Below, one piece after another: positions 9,196 through 17,707 of a stretch of 33,554 nt of DNA. Both the position numbers and the translations under genes were made by a program. Within the stretch, counting starts at the first letter, position 1, and each line of letters begins with the position of its first letter. The notes under the pieces are model-generated. The model was not told the DNA's origin, did no database searches, and was given only the letters and a program-made list of their open reading frames with translations. This DNA comes from AM-1111 sp046302135. Its GTDB lineage: Bacteria > Bacteroidota > Bacteroidia > B-17B0 > Aurantibacillaceae. Location of the stretch: positions 1 through 33,554 of the forward strand of contig JBKCIQ010000086.1 of assembly GCA_046302135.1 (NCBI GenBank), in the 5' to 3' direction.

Positions 9196-10161
9196 TTGAA
9201 AGAGATAACTTTCTTAAAACAAAATGAGCAAAAGTGGTTAGAACTCGAGCGTGAATTAGAATATCAGGATAAGAATCCTAAAAAACTTGCTTCTTGTTTT
9301 ATTGATTTAACGGACGATCTTTCTTATTCAAGGACACATTTCCCTAAGTCTAAAACAACACAATACCTAAATGGTCTAACAGCGCGTTTTCATCAGGAAA
9401 TTTATAAAAACAGAAGAGAGTCAAAGAGCCGATTCATTGATTTCTGGATATCTGAGTTGCCTTTAATTTTTTTCCAGCACAGGAGCAAGTTACTTACAGC
9501 CTTGTTAATTTTCATAGTAGGAGTTGGGTTAGGAGCTTTATGTCAGTCTTATGACGATGGTGTCTTAAGGATGTTTGTCGGAGATGACTATGTAAATGAA
9601 AGAATCGATGAAATTGAGCACGATCAGGCGATGAGCTGGTATGGAGATGAAAATCCATTTTTAATGTTTGCAATAATTCCGCTGAACAACATTAAAGTTG
9701 CTTTGATCTTTTATGCGGCAGGTGTTATTTTTTCGATTGGAACCGGAATAGTTTTATTTTTTAATAGCGCGCTCTTAGGGGCATTAATCAGCTTTTTTCA
9801 TCAATACGGATATCTTAAAACTTGTTTAATGATTATAATGATTCATGGGTCTTTTGAATTAAGTTCAATGATCGTTGAGGCGGTAGCAGGATTTGTACTG
9901 GGAGCATCGATCACTCACCCAGGAAATTTGCCCAGATTCCAGTCTTTCATGAATGGCGCTAAAGAGGGCCTTAAAATAGTTGTAGGCACCATACCAATAA
10001 TTATTGTTGCAGGTGTATTGGAATGTTTTGTTACAAGATTTTATCACATGCCTGAGTTATTGAACTGGATAATAATAATTGGATCTTTAGGATTCATGTT
10101 TTTCTATTTTGTAATTTACCCTGTGCGTATACAAAAAAGTATGAATTTAAAAACTTTATGA
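9196..10161 (+). CDS. Stage II sporulation protein M (SpoIIM)-like membrane protein
   Basis: A 321-residue protein with a soluble N-terminal helical region of about 90 residues and then five or six membrane segments. The SpoIIM family block is clear: GVGLGALCQS, the FFNSALLGALISFF segment and IHGSFELSSMIVEAVAGFVLG at about 210-235. In endospore formers SpoIIM is an engulfment protein. In Bacteroidota, which do not sporulate, this domain is found next to MoxR and DUF58 genes and its role is unknown. I find no in-frame ATG between 9121 and the TTG at 9196, so TTG is the best start. The next gene begins 1 base after the stop codon, which indicates an operon. Confidence 0.85.
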   Translation: MKEITFLKQNEQKWLELERELEYQDKNPKKLASCFIDLTDDLSYSRTHFPKSKTTQYLNGLTARFHQEIYKNRRESKSRFIDFWISELPLIFFQHRSKLLTALLIFIVGVGLGALCQSYDDGVLRMFVGDDYVNERIDEIEHDQAMSWYGDENPFLMFAIIPLNNIKVALIFYAAGVIFSIGTGIVLFFNSALLGALISFFHQYGYLKTCLMIIMIHGSFELSSMIVEAVAGFVLGASITHPGNLPRFQSFMNGAKEGLKIVVGTIPIIIVAGVLECFVTRFYHMPELLNWIIIIGSLGFMFFYFVIYPVRIQKSMNLKTL

Positions 10162-10162
10162 A

Positions 10163-11146
10163 ATGCTGATACAAAACAAAATTTTCTTAAGACAAAAAAG
10201 AGGAATTGGAGATCTATTCAACACCGTATTCTCACTGGTAAGACAAAATTTCAAGGTAATTGCCGGAGCTCTTTTAATGGTAGCTGGCCCCTTTATTTTG
10301 CTTACTTCAGTTGTATCCGCGCTTTTGCAGGCCACCGTTATGGAAGAGATAAAAGAATTTACGGAGCTTGTTTTTCGTGAGGGATCTACTCAATATCTAA
10401 GCGATCTTTTTACAAGAAATTGGATGTGGTTCCTGGTTGTTTGGTTTTTCGGGCTTCTCGCTTTCTCTTTTATCCGAGCAACCACATCAAACTTTTTTGT
10501 CCTATACGATTCTAAAACTGAGGGCGAAGAACTGACATCTGCAGAAATTGCAAGAAAAAGCTTTCGTGATGGATTCAGAATATTCGGAGGCGTACTAATG
10601 TTATCCGTAATATCTCTAATTCCTCTGGCGCTTATTATAGGTTTGATAGCATTTCCCATCAGTTACGGCGGAATCGTTGCAACCATTATAATTGGTTTTT
10701 TTCTTCTTCTTTTACTATTTGCATTTGGACCTCAATTGACCTACATTTTTCAATTTTCAATTTGGTTCTCAATGATACGTGATGAAGAATCATTGTTTGG
10801 CGCAGTAAAAAACACTTTTAAAAATATTAAAGGAAAATTTTGGCAGACATGGGTCTTAATGACCGGAATATTTTTCATTGTTTCAATACTGAATTATATA
10901 ACTGCAATTCCTGTTGGTATTTACTCACAAATTTCTGTTTTTACAAGGACAAACGAGCTTAATTCAGGAAGTGTTTCACTTCTTTACGTTGTATTGTTTG
11001 TTTTTTCTCAGTTTGGTTCTAATTTTTTTCAGTGTCTTGGTGATTTAATGGTAATTGTAAGTTACTACAGCTTCGAGGAAGAAAAAACGGGGGCCGGATT
11101 ACAAAGCAGGATAGAAGAAATCGGTAAAGACAACCCTTCCGAATAA
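10163..11146 (+). CDS. Multi-pass membrane protein of the MoxR/DUF4129 cluster, family not recognised
   Basis: A 327-residue protein with about six hydrophobic segments (roughly residues 32-55, 90-112, 142-165, 168-195, 225-250 and 265-290). The soluble N-terminus is short (about 30 residues, FLRQKRGIGDLFNTVFSLVRQNF), and the C-terminus is charged (FEEEKTGAGLQSRIEEIG). That start and tail resemble membrane proteins often found between SpoIIM and DUF4129 genes in Bacteroidota. I cannot name a domain with confidence. Its ATG is one base after the SpoIIM stop, and the DUF4129 gene starts one base after its own stop, so it is co-translated with the cluster. Confidence 0.75.
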   Translation: MLIQNKIFLRQKRGIGDLFNTVFSLVRQNFKVIAGALLMVAGPFILLTSVVSALLQATVMEEIKEFTELVFREGSTQYLSDLFTRNWMWFLVVWFFGLLAFSFIRATTSNFFVLYDSKTEGEELTSAEIARKSFRDGFRIFGGVLMLSVISLIPLALIIGLIAFPISYGGIVATIIIGFFLLLLLFAFGPQLTYIFQFSIWFSMIRDEESLFGAVKNTFKNIKGKFWQTWVLMTGIFFIVSILNYITAIPVGIYSQISVFTRTNELNSGSVSLLYVVLFVFSQFGSNFFQCLGDLMVIVSYYSFEEEKTGAGLQSRIEEIGKDNPSE

Positions 11147-11147
11147 A

Positions 11148-11918
11148 ATGATATCCAAATACGGATATATTTTTTTGTTTTTTATACTTTGCTCAAACGT
11201 ATTTTCCATTCCTCAAAAACCGGATTTGATTATAGATACAACAACAGTTCCTACAAATGTTGTAAATAAGCAAAATGAGAAAAAAATATTTAACGACCCT
11301 GAGTTTAATTATAATGAAAAACAAAAAGTTAAGAGCAGGGATTTTGTTAAGGAGTTATGGGATTGGTTGACTAGAAATACTTTCAAGTCTAAGGAAAAAG
11401 AACAAAAAAAAAATAAAAAAAAATATCCGGATGAAACTAAACCCTCCGATTTTTGGAATTCAAAATTAGCAGGAAAAATAGTTAGCATAGTTTCTTTCCT
11501 AGTCATTATTGCCATTATTCTTTTCTTACACTTTACGGGTGGGCTCAAGAAAATTTTCTCATCAACCACTGCTGGAAGTTCTTTTAATTTTACTGATGTA
11601 AAAGTTGACATAAGAGAGATTAATATTGATATGTTAAGAGATACCGCTGTAAGGTCAGGTGAATACAGGGTTGCAATCAGGTGGTCTTACCTAAAGATTT
11701 TAAAAATTATGACGATCAAAAGGCAAATTGAATGGATGCCATTCAAAACAAATCATGACTATTACCTTGAGCTTCAGGATAAATTTTACCTTGAGGAATT
11801 TAAAGCTGTGAGCAGAATTTACGATTATGTTTGGTATGGGAAAAATAATTTAACGGAAAAGCAATACCTGGACCTGATTGAAAAATTTAATCATCTTGAA
11901 GGACAAATAAATGTTTAA
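11148..11918 (+). CDS. DUF4129-domain membrane protein
   Basis: A 256-residue protein with a signal peptide-like start (residues 1-20), a periplasmic Lys-rich stretch (about 60-100), one membrane helix at about 111-131, and a C-terminal DUF4129 domain (about 160-250). The domain shows its usual pattern: RSGEYRVAIRWSYLKILKI, then IEWMPFKTNHDYYLEL and the YDYVWYG motif. DUF4129 proteins are constant partners of DUF4350, MoxR and DUF58 proteins and resemble the C-terminal part of some transglutaminase-like membrane proteins. The stop overlaps the start of the next gene by 8 bases, which suggests translational coupling. The Lys-rich stretch is encoded by an A10-T-A9 run that could be prone to slippage. 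Confidence 0.82.
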   Translation: MISKYGYIFLFFILCSNVFSIPQKPDLIIDTTTVPTNVVNKQNEKKIFNDPEFNYNEKQKVKSRDFVKELWDWLTRNTFKSKEKEQKKNKKKYPDETKPSDFWNSKLAGKIVSIVSFLVIIAIILFLHFTGGLKKIFSSTTAGSSFNFTDVKVDIREINIDMLRDTAVRSGEYRVAIRWSYLKILKIMTIKRQIEWMPFKTNHDYYLELQDKFYLEEFKAVSRIYDYVWYGKNNLTEKQYLDLIEKFNHLEGQINV

Positions 11919-13125
11919 AAAGTATCGGTCATATATTTTCATTTTTTTATTGTTGTTTGTTGCGCTAACTTTTTTTACGGGCAGAAAGAAACATGATTTA
12001 GTATGGACAAAGACCTATAGGCAAAATGATAAAATTCCTTTCGGGGCAAGAGCTTGCTATCAAATTATCGATAAAGAATTTGTTAAGGAATCTATCTCAA
12101 TTAAAAGACTTCCCGTTTTGCAGATTCAGGATTTGAATACCGCAACTGGCGTTACATATTTTTTTTTAGGACAGGGTTTAAATTTCGAAAAACACGAACT
12201 GAACAAATTATTTGCATTTATTGAAAGAGGAAACAAGGTTTTTATAGCTTCCAATTATTTTGATGGTCCAATTGCTGATACTTTTTACATTAAAACTCAA
12301 GTTGAATATGTTCCGATATTAAGAAATAAGAGTAAATCTGAAATGATTCAGAAAAAAGAATTTCGGTTTAGTTTTTTAAATCCAAAGTTGGATACTAGTA
12401 TTAAGTACGAATACGACGGCATGCTTGATTATGCTGCTTTCACTGCTTTCGATACAGCCCGCTTTTCTTCTATTGCAAAAGATGATTCATCAAATTCTGT
12501 TTTCTTGCGCACTCAATTGGGAAAAGGCGAACTTTTTCTATGCACTCTTCCTGATGTTTTTACCAATTATTATATAGTCAATCATCCTTCCAGAAATTTT
12601 GCATATCAATGTTTATCTTATATTAAAAATGACCGATTCTGGTGGGATGAAGCATATAAGTCTTCAAATAATTTACAAAGAAATCCTTTCAGGTTCATGA
12701 TTGAAAACGACTCTTTGTACTATGCGTTTTGGGTTTCAATAATTGCAACACTTTTCTTTATGTTTTTTGGAATGAAGAGAACACAGAGACCCGTACCGAT
12801 CATTAAGCCAAAAGAAAATATAACATTGCAGTTTATTGAGGTTGTAGGTAACGTATATTTCAATCCAAAAAATCATAAAGTTATTGCCGAGGAAAAAATC
12901 CTAGTTTTTTTTGAAATGTTAAGGTCTAAATTTCAAATTCTTTCAACGCATATTAACGAAGACGATATTATACGCATCAGCAAACTGTCTTCGGTAGATA
13001 TTATTAAAATACGAGAACTGATAGAAAACATTCAGTACATTTATTCTGTAGAAACACTTAGCGAGTATGAGCTAATAGCATTTAACAGACGGATGGAAGA
13101 ATTTTATTCAAAAAACAAAAGATGA
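11911..13125 (+). CDS. DUF4350-domain membrane protein
   Basis: A 404-residue protein with a first membrane segment at about 7-22 and a DUF4350-like alpha/beta region at about 40-225 (YRQNDKIPFGARACYQIID, LNKLFAFIERGNKVFIASNYF, GKGELFLCTLPDVFTNY). A second membrane segment is at about 272-290, followed by a cytoplasmic helical tail. The fold resembles a glutamine-amidotransferase-like Rossmann domain without an evident active-site Cys, so a binding role is more likely than catalysis (inference). The gene overlaps DUF4129 by 8 bases and MoxR by 4 bases (ATGATGG junction), consistent with one polycistronic, translationally coupled unit. Confidence 0.8.
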   Translation: MFKKYRSYIFIFLLLFVALTFFTGRKKHDLVWTKTYRQNDKIPFGARACYQIIDKEFVKESISIKRLPVLQIQDLNTATGVTYFFLGQGLNFEKHELNKLFAFIERGNKVFIASNYFDGPIADTFYIKTQVEYVPILRNKSKSEMIQKKEFRFSFLNPKLDTSIKYEYDGMLDYAAFTAFDTARFSSIAKDDSSNSVFLRTQLGKGELFLCTLPDVFTNYYIVNHPSRNFAYQCLSYIKNDRFWWDEAYKSSNNLQRNPFRFMIENDSLYYAFWVSIIATLFFMFFGMKRTQRPVPIIKPKENITLQFIEVVGNVYFNPKNHKVIAEEKILVFFEMLRSKFQILSTHINEDDIIRISKLSSVDIIKIRELIENIQYIYSVETLSEYELIAFNRRMEEFYSKNKR

Positions 13126-14102
13126 TGGAAAACGAAATATTCAACAGTAGATTGGATCTTTCTCTTATCAAAGAAAAGTCCTTACAAATAAAAAGTGAAA
13201 TTTCCGCTCATGTGATTGGCCAGAATGAGCTGATAGAGTTATTGCTGATAGCTCTTTTCTCGGATGGTCACGTTTTGTTGGAGGGTGTGCCAGGTGTTGC
13301 AAAAACTTTAACGGCTAAACTGCTTGCAAGAACAATACACGCAACGTATAAGCGGGTTCAGTTTACACCTGATCTCATGCCTTCTGATATTACGGGTACG
13401 GCGGTATTCAGTGTTAAATCAAATGAGTTTGAGTTTAGAAGAGGACCATTGTTTGGCAATATTATTCTTGCAGATGAAATTAATCGTTCTCCTGCAAAAA
13501 CTCAAGCGGCACTTTTTGAAGCCATGGAAGAAAGACAAATAACGGTAGACGGAACTACGCATATGCTGGACCTACCTTTCATGGTACTCGCCACTCAGAA
13601 TCCAATAGAACAGGAGGGTACTTATCGTTTGCCGGAAGCACAGCTCGATAGATTTTTGTTTAAACTTAAAGTCGGATATCCCGGTCATGAAGACGAGGTT
13701 AAAATTCTCAAAAATTTTCATTACAGAAAAAACAAGGTAGATTTTTCATCAGTGAAGCAACTACTTGATCCAGGTGAGATCCGCCGAATAAGAGAAACAG
13801 TTTTTTCAATTGTGGCGGAAGACAACTTGCTCTCCTACATATCCCACATCGTAAACGAAACAAGAAATAATCCGTCTTTATTTTTAGGGGCTTCTCCTCG
13901 TGCCTCAATTGCTATTCTGAATACTTCAAAGGCATGTGCCGCACTAAACGGAAGAGATTTTATCACTCCCGAAGATGTCAAATTTGTATGCCCGCATGTA
14001 CTTAATCACAGAATTATTCTGACACCTGATAAGGAGATGGAAGGTAAAACAGTTCAATCTGTTGTTGATGACATTCTTCAGAAGGTTGAGGTTCCAAGGT
14101 AA
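13122..14102 (+). CDS. MoxR-family AAA+ ATPase
   Basis: A 326-residue cytoplasmic AAA+ ATPase of normal family length. Visible motifs are Walker A GVPGVAKT (55-62), Walker B IILADEIN (114-121), sensor 1 LATQNP (156-161), an arginine in LDRF (177) and sensor 2 GASPR (256-260). MoxR ATPases are thought to act as chaperones that load metals or activate vWA-domain partners. The adjacent DUF58 protein is the usual partner. Start: tandem ATG codons at 13122 and 13125 overlap the upstream stop, and either could be used. All catalytic residues that I can check are intact. Confidence 0.95.
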   Translation: MMENEIFNSRLDLSLIKEKSLQIKSEISAHVIGQNELIELLLIALFSDGHVLLEGVPGVAKTLTAKLLARTIHATYKRVQFTPDLMPSDITGTAVFSVKSNEFEFRRGPLFGNIILADEINRSPAKTQAALFEAMEERQITVDGTTHMLDLPFMVLATQNPIEQEGTYRLPEAQLDRFLFKLKVGYPGHEDEVKILKNFHYRKNKVDFSSVKQLLDPGEIRRIRETVFSIVAEDNLLSYISHIVNETRNNPSLFLGASPRASIAILNTSKACAALNGRDFITPEDVKFVCPHVLNHRIILTPDKEMEGKTVQSVVDDILQKVEVPR

Positions 14103-14128
14103 ATATACGTTAATCTATTGCAGTGTTC

Positions 14129-15460
14129 ATGAAGATAATCCGTAATCTTTTTTTTACGCCTTTGCTTTACTGGTTAATCGCTGTATCAATTGTAATTATA
14201 ATACTATCTTTCATGTGGCCTGTTTTATATGGATTCGGATGGGCGACTTTTTGGACTCTACTTGCCGTAGTGCTATTTGATACACTTCTACTTTTCGTTA
14301 ATAGGAAAGGAATTAATGGATATAGAAAACATTTTAATAAACTGTCAAACGGAGACATCAACCAGATCAATATTTTCATTGCAAACCAGTATACTTTTTC
14401 TGTCTATATTGAGGTCATCGACGAGCTTCCATTTCAATTTCAGAGGAGAGATTTTCTGATTCAAGCTGAAGTTAAATCCGGTATAACTGAAAATTTTAGT
14501 TACACACTTATTCCCAAAGAAAGAGGGGAATATTTTTTTGGCGCTCTGAACGTTTTAGTGAAAACTAAAATTGGTTTGGTTAAAAGAAGATTTGAGTTTG
14601 ACAGCGGAAATATCGTACCTGTTTATCCGTCTTTTCTGCAAATGAGAAAATATGAATTGCTTGCAATAAGTAATTCATTAACAATGTCAGGGATAAAAAA
14701 AATCAGAAAAGTTGGTAATACTTCAGAGTTCGATCAGATTAAAGAATATTCTGAAGGTGATGATTACCGCACAATGAACTGGAAGGCAACTGCCAGAAGA
14801 CAAAAATTGATGGTTAACAAATATCAGGATGAACGTGCGCAGAATGTTTACAGCTTAATTGATATGGGTAGAATTATGCAAATGCCTTTTGACGGTATGT
14901 CTTTATTGGATTATGCTATTAATTCAAGCCTTGTAATCTCAAATATTGCATGGAAAAAACACGACAAGCCGGGAGTAATTGCATTTAACCATAAGGTACA
15001 AAATGTTTTACCAGCGGAGAACAGGGGTTCGCAGATGTATAGGATTCAAGAAACATTGTATAACCTTAAAACTAATTTTCTTGAGACTGATTATGAACGA
15101 TTATTAATATTTATTCGAAATAAAATCAATCAGCGATCTCTCTTGTTATTATTTACCAATTTCGAAACTCTGAGCGGATTGAAAAGGCAGATGAAATATT
15201 TAAGAAAGATTGCTGAAGGACATTTACTGGTTGTAATATTTTTTGAAAACACTGAGTTGAGAAATATGCTTGATGCCCCTGCGTCCAATACTAGAGAGAT
15301 TTATTACAAAACTGTTGCTCAAAAATTTGAAGTTGAAAAGCGCTTGATACAACGTGAATTGCTGACATACGGAATCCAAAGTATTTATACTTCACCGAAA
15401 AACTTGACTGTGAACACTATTAATAAATATCTTGAGATTAAGTCGAGGTCTTCAATATAG
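14129..15460 (+). CDS. DUF58 protein (vWA-like partner of MoxR)
   Basis: A 443-residue protein with two N-terminal membrane helices (about 8-28 and 33-53), a beta-rich middle region, and the DUF58 core at about 200-255 with the family signature EFDQIKEYSEGDDYRTMNWKAT followed by ..ERAQNVYSLIDMGR. The Asp in the IDMG segment corresponds to the first position of a degenerate MIDAS-like site in the vWA-like fold. A GTG two codons upstream (14123) also opens the frame, but the ATG at 14129 is the more likely start. It follows the MoxR gene by 26 bases and is the last gene of the cluster. MoxR-DUF58 pairs are known in many bacteria, but the target that they remodel is unknown. Confidence 0.9.
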   Translation: MKIIRNLFFTPLLYWLIAVSIVIIILSFMWPVLYGFGWATFWTLLAVVLFDTLLLFVNRKGINGYRKHFNKLSNGDINQINIFIANQYTFSVYIEVIDELPFQFQRRDFLIQAEVKSGITENFSYTLIPKERGEYFFGALNVLVKTKIGLVKRRFEFDSGNIVPVYPSFLQMRKYELLAISNSLTMSGIKKIRKVGNTSEFDQIKEYSEGDDYRTMNWKATARRQKLMVNKYQDERAQNVYSLIDMGRIMQMPFDGMSLLDYAINSSLVISNIAWKKHDKPGVIAFNHKVQNVLPAENRGSQMYRIQETLYNLKTNFLETDYERLLIFIRNKINQRSLLLLFTNFETLSGLKRQMKYLRKIAEGHLLVVIFFENTELRNMLDAPASNTREIYYKTVAQKFEVEKRLIQRELLTYGIQSIYTSPKNLTVNTINKYLEIKSRSSI

Positions 15461-16311
15461 AAGTTAACAGCAATTTAAGAGATTGATAATTATGAAACAC
15501 AATATCACAATAAAAAACGAAAACCAGAGTCAATACTTTGATAGTGAAACAGAATTTAAATCTGTGTTAACATCTAATATTAAATATTCAAATGAGGATG
15601 ACTGCTCTTTATTGCTTCTTAATTTGCTTCATGGTCCATTTGGAGCAATTTTCTAAATCCCAATTTCACAGGCTTACTCCAAACAGAAAAATCAATTTGA
15701 TGTAATTGAAATGGCAAATGATTTTGATGAACCTTTCAAAGGCCCATTTAATACACTTGATATTAAGATTGAAAGTGAATTTCTTAAAAAATCATCTAAA
15801 ATTACATTTGAAATTGAATTGAAATAATTAGAAACGTAAACCAATGCTAACAGAGTGCATCGCCATTGTTCGAGTTATTATTCTAATTGATAAATTATCA
15901 AGAGTAAATTGTGTCAAAAATGATCGCCTGAACTTTGACCGTTATCATCAAATTTTTAAAGGCAGAACAATACATTAAACTTGGACGAAAAACATGATTA
16001 GTTAGATTTCTGCGATGTAGAGTTATTTTTGGTTTTTACTACTTGACTTAGGCGTTTGAATTACTATTTTTTGATTAAGGTCTTATTACATTAACAGTAC
16101 TAATGAAAATTGGAGTAAAGCCCCCCAAAAAGCTCGGACTGAAAATGAAATAGAAAATATTAACTTTATTCGGTCAACTTTGAAAGCAAACCAGCACACA
16201 GTAACTAAAATTTTAATTGCAAATATTGATTGTGAGAACAGGAAAAAATCCGGAAATTTCCTGGTCTGAATTTTTAGACGCAGGTTTGCAATCTAAAGGT
16301 AAATTTTAACC
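15461..16311. other. Long region without an intact gene
   Basis: These 851 bases separate the MoxR cluster from the next intact gene. The first part holds the small broken ORF listed separately. The rest (15828-16311) contains only short open stretches: a 44-codon ATG ORF at 15844-15978 and stop-bounded + strand fragments of about 65 codons (around 16070-16268) and 25 codons just before 16312. None has a family I recognise. This pattern fits decayed gene remnants, but I see no transposase motif, terminal repeat or RNA gene to explain it. Confidence 0.5.
15492..15827 (+). pseudogene. Small ORF interrupted by one in-frame TAA
   Basis: An ATG at 15492, 31 bases after the DUF58 stop, opens 54 codons ending ...NLLHGPFGAIF and stops with TAA at 15654-15656. 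The same frame then continues without another stop for 56 codons (starting IPISQAYSKQKNQFDVIEM) to TAA at 15825. Read through, it would be an acidic protein of about 111 residues with a C-terminal pattern typical of a beta-strand (KITFEIELK). One base change would restore it, so it is most simply a recent pseudogene or a sequence error. Alternatively the first 54 codons are a real small gene. No family is recognised. Confidence 0.5.
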
Positions 16312-17292
16312 ATGGGATGTAGAATAATTTCAATACTGTGTTTTTGTCTTTATTCCCTTACTTACACTGGGAATCTTTGGGCGCAGGACCTAAAAATTTT
16401 ATTGGAGACAGATAAGCAGTTAGTTCACCCGAAAGCAATCTTTACGGTAAAATTAAGTATAGAAAATATTTCAGGGCATAGAGGAGGCATACTTATTCCA
16501 TATAGTCAAAACACAGGTAAGTCACTTTTTCAACTGAAAGTATATCAAGTTGACATAACAGGGAGTTATTCATTAGTTTACACTTCGCCTTTAAATCTTA
16601 ATATGGATACTATTAGTTATAAAGCCAGCGAAGGTTTTTGGTACCTTGAACCGAATGAAAATTTCAGTATTCCCTTTTTTATCAATGATGTCAAAAACAG
16701 CAGTAAACGAATCGAGTCATCTATCGTATTTCCAGAATTAGCAGAAGGAAAATACGCTCTACAGATGATCTATCTTCCCGAGAACTCCAAGTATTTTAAA
16801 AATGCTTTTTTAGAGAAAAATGTATTGGATCCCATACCGGATGATTTGGTAGATTCCTATCCTGAACATTTTAAATGGGAGGGTAGTTTTGCAAGTAATT
16901 TTGCTGAAATTATTTTATCAAAAAGTGCTCACCCAATTATGGAATTGGATAAGAAACATTGTTCAGTATGCAGGCATATTTACAATGAAAATTGGAACAG
17001 ACTAAAAAATAAGTGGGATAAACGTTCTAAGGTAAAAAAGCATCCAAATATATTATGGGTGTACGGGGGTTCACAAAGTGTGTTATCTTCATTGCCAACA
17101 TATTATAGGTACGACGTCATCTTAAACACAAAATCAGGTATTGATTACATTTCATGTAACTATCAACTTGGAAAAATATTTAGATTCAGATCACGTGTGG
17201 CATGGCTCTTTCATGTTGTAGGGTTTCGAAAGGCGCCCTTCAGAACATCCAAGGTCAACTGGAGTAAATTAATCAGTGTTAAGCAATGGTGA
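16312..17292 (+). CDS. Secreted protein of unknown family with a CxxC motif
   Basis: A 326-residue protein that I do not recognise. The first 25 residues look like a signal peptide, probably cleaved after WAQ (about residue 25). Residues about 27-160 look beta-rich and Ig-like, in the manner of a protein-binding domain (KAIFTVKLSIENIS..GGILIP, FWYLEPNENFSIPFFI, ELAEGKYALQMIYLP). The C-terminal half is basic and contains HCSVCRHIYNENW with CSVC at 217-220. No T9SS tail, lipobox or membrane helix is seen, so a periplasmic or secreted location is inferred. It stands alone between two long gene-poor stretches. A lineage-restricted gene is plausible. Confidence 0.6.
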   Translation: MGCRIISILCFCLYSLTYTGNLWAQDLKILLETDKQLVHPKAIFTVKLSIENISGHRGGILIPYSQNTGKSLFQLKVYQVDITGSYSLVYTSPLNLNMDTISYKASEGFWYLEPNENFSIPFFINDVKNSSKRIESSIVFPELAEGKYALQMIYLPENSKYFKNAFLEKNVLDPIPDDLVDSYPEHFKWEGSFASNFAEIILSKSAHPIMELDKKHCSVCRHIYNENWNRLKNKWDKRSKVKKHPNILWVYGGSQSVLSSLPTYYRYDVILNTKSGIDYISCNYQLGKIFRFRSRVAWLFHVVGFRKAPFRTSKVNWSKLISVKQW

Positions 17293-17707
17293 GTTGATAT
17301 TAGGAGAGGATGAGTAATTTTTGATAATCTTTTCCGGAAAAAATATCGTTCTGATACAAATAATTTGTGCGTCCGCAACTTTTTAATCTACCAAAAATTT
17401 CTGCCCTTAATTATGATTTTGTTTTAAGGTTCCATTAATACGGCTTTAAGTTTTAATTGATATCTGTTCTCTTAATAGAGACATACTTTTATCATTAATT
17501 TTGGTTTAATAATATTGTCAATTTTAACTAAAAACACTAATAGGTGTAATCAATCAAGTATCGCATAGTATAATATTTGTAACATAGGTTTAAAAACCAT
17601 ATGCATTTATAGGTTGTTAAATTAATGGGCAAGTAATTAACGAACGCATCTAAAGCCATCTTGATTTTGATTAAATTTGATTAAGTATTAGTTAATTCAA
17701 TTATTAA
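17293..17707. other. Gene-poor AT-rich intergenic region
   Basis: These 415 bases have no ORF worth calling on either strand and no tRNA-like or strong hairpin structure that I can see. The only signals are a candidate -7 promoter element near the 3' end (listed separately) and short A/T repeats such as TTTTGATTAAATTTGATTAAG. It separates two genes in the same direction, so promoter sequence for the WG-repeat gene is the likeliest content. Confidence 0.5.
17672..17679 (+). promoter_or_regulatory. Candidate Bacteroidota -7 element for the WG-repeat gene
   Basis: TAAATTTG matches the Bacteroidota -7 consensus TAnnTTTG exactly and lies 28 bases before the GTG start at 17708. I find no TTTG at the expected -33 distance, so this is a partial match. 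Confidence 0.4.

Noticed and set aside
8313..15460. MoxR cluster considered as a conflict (defence) system
   Set aside because: It lacks a toxin-like effector, a nuclease or mobile context, and matches a widely conserved housekeeping-type gene set.
15654..15656. In-frame TAA read as a recoded sense codon
   Set aside because: All other genes here use TAA normally as a stop, and no recoding hairpin follows. Nonsense mutation or sequence error is simpler.
15844..15978. 44-codon ORF in the gene-poor stretch
   Set aside because: Short, no family, no promoter signal, and surrounded by equally open random frames. It may be a remnant but cannot be supported as a gene.
17293..17707. Searched for a tRNA, small RNA or riboswitch
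   Set aside because: No cloverleaf, no strong GC-containing hairpin and no conserved riboswitch core could be recognised by eye.
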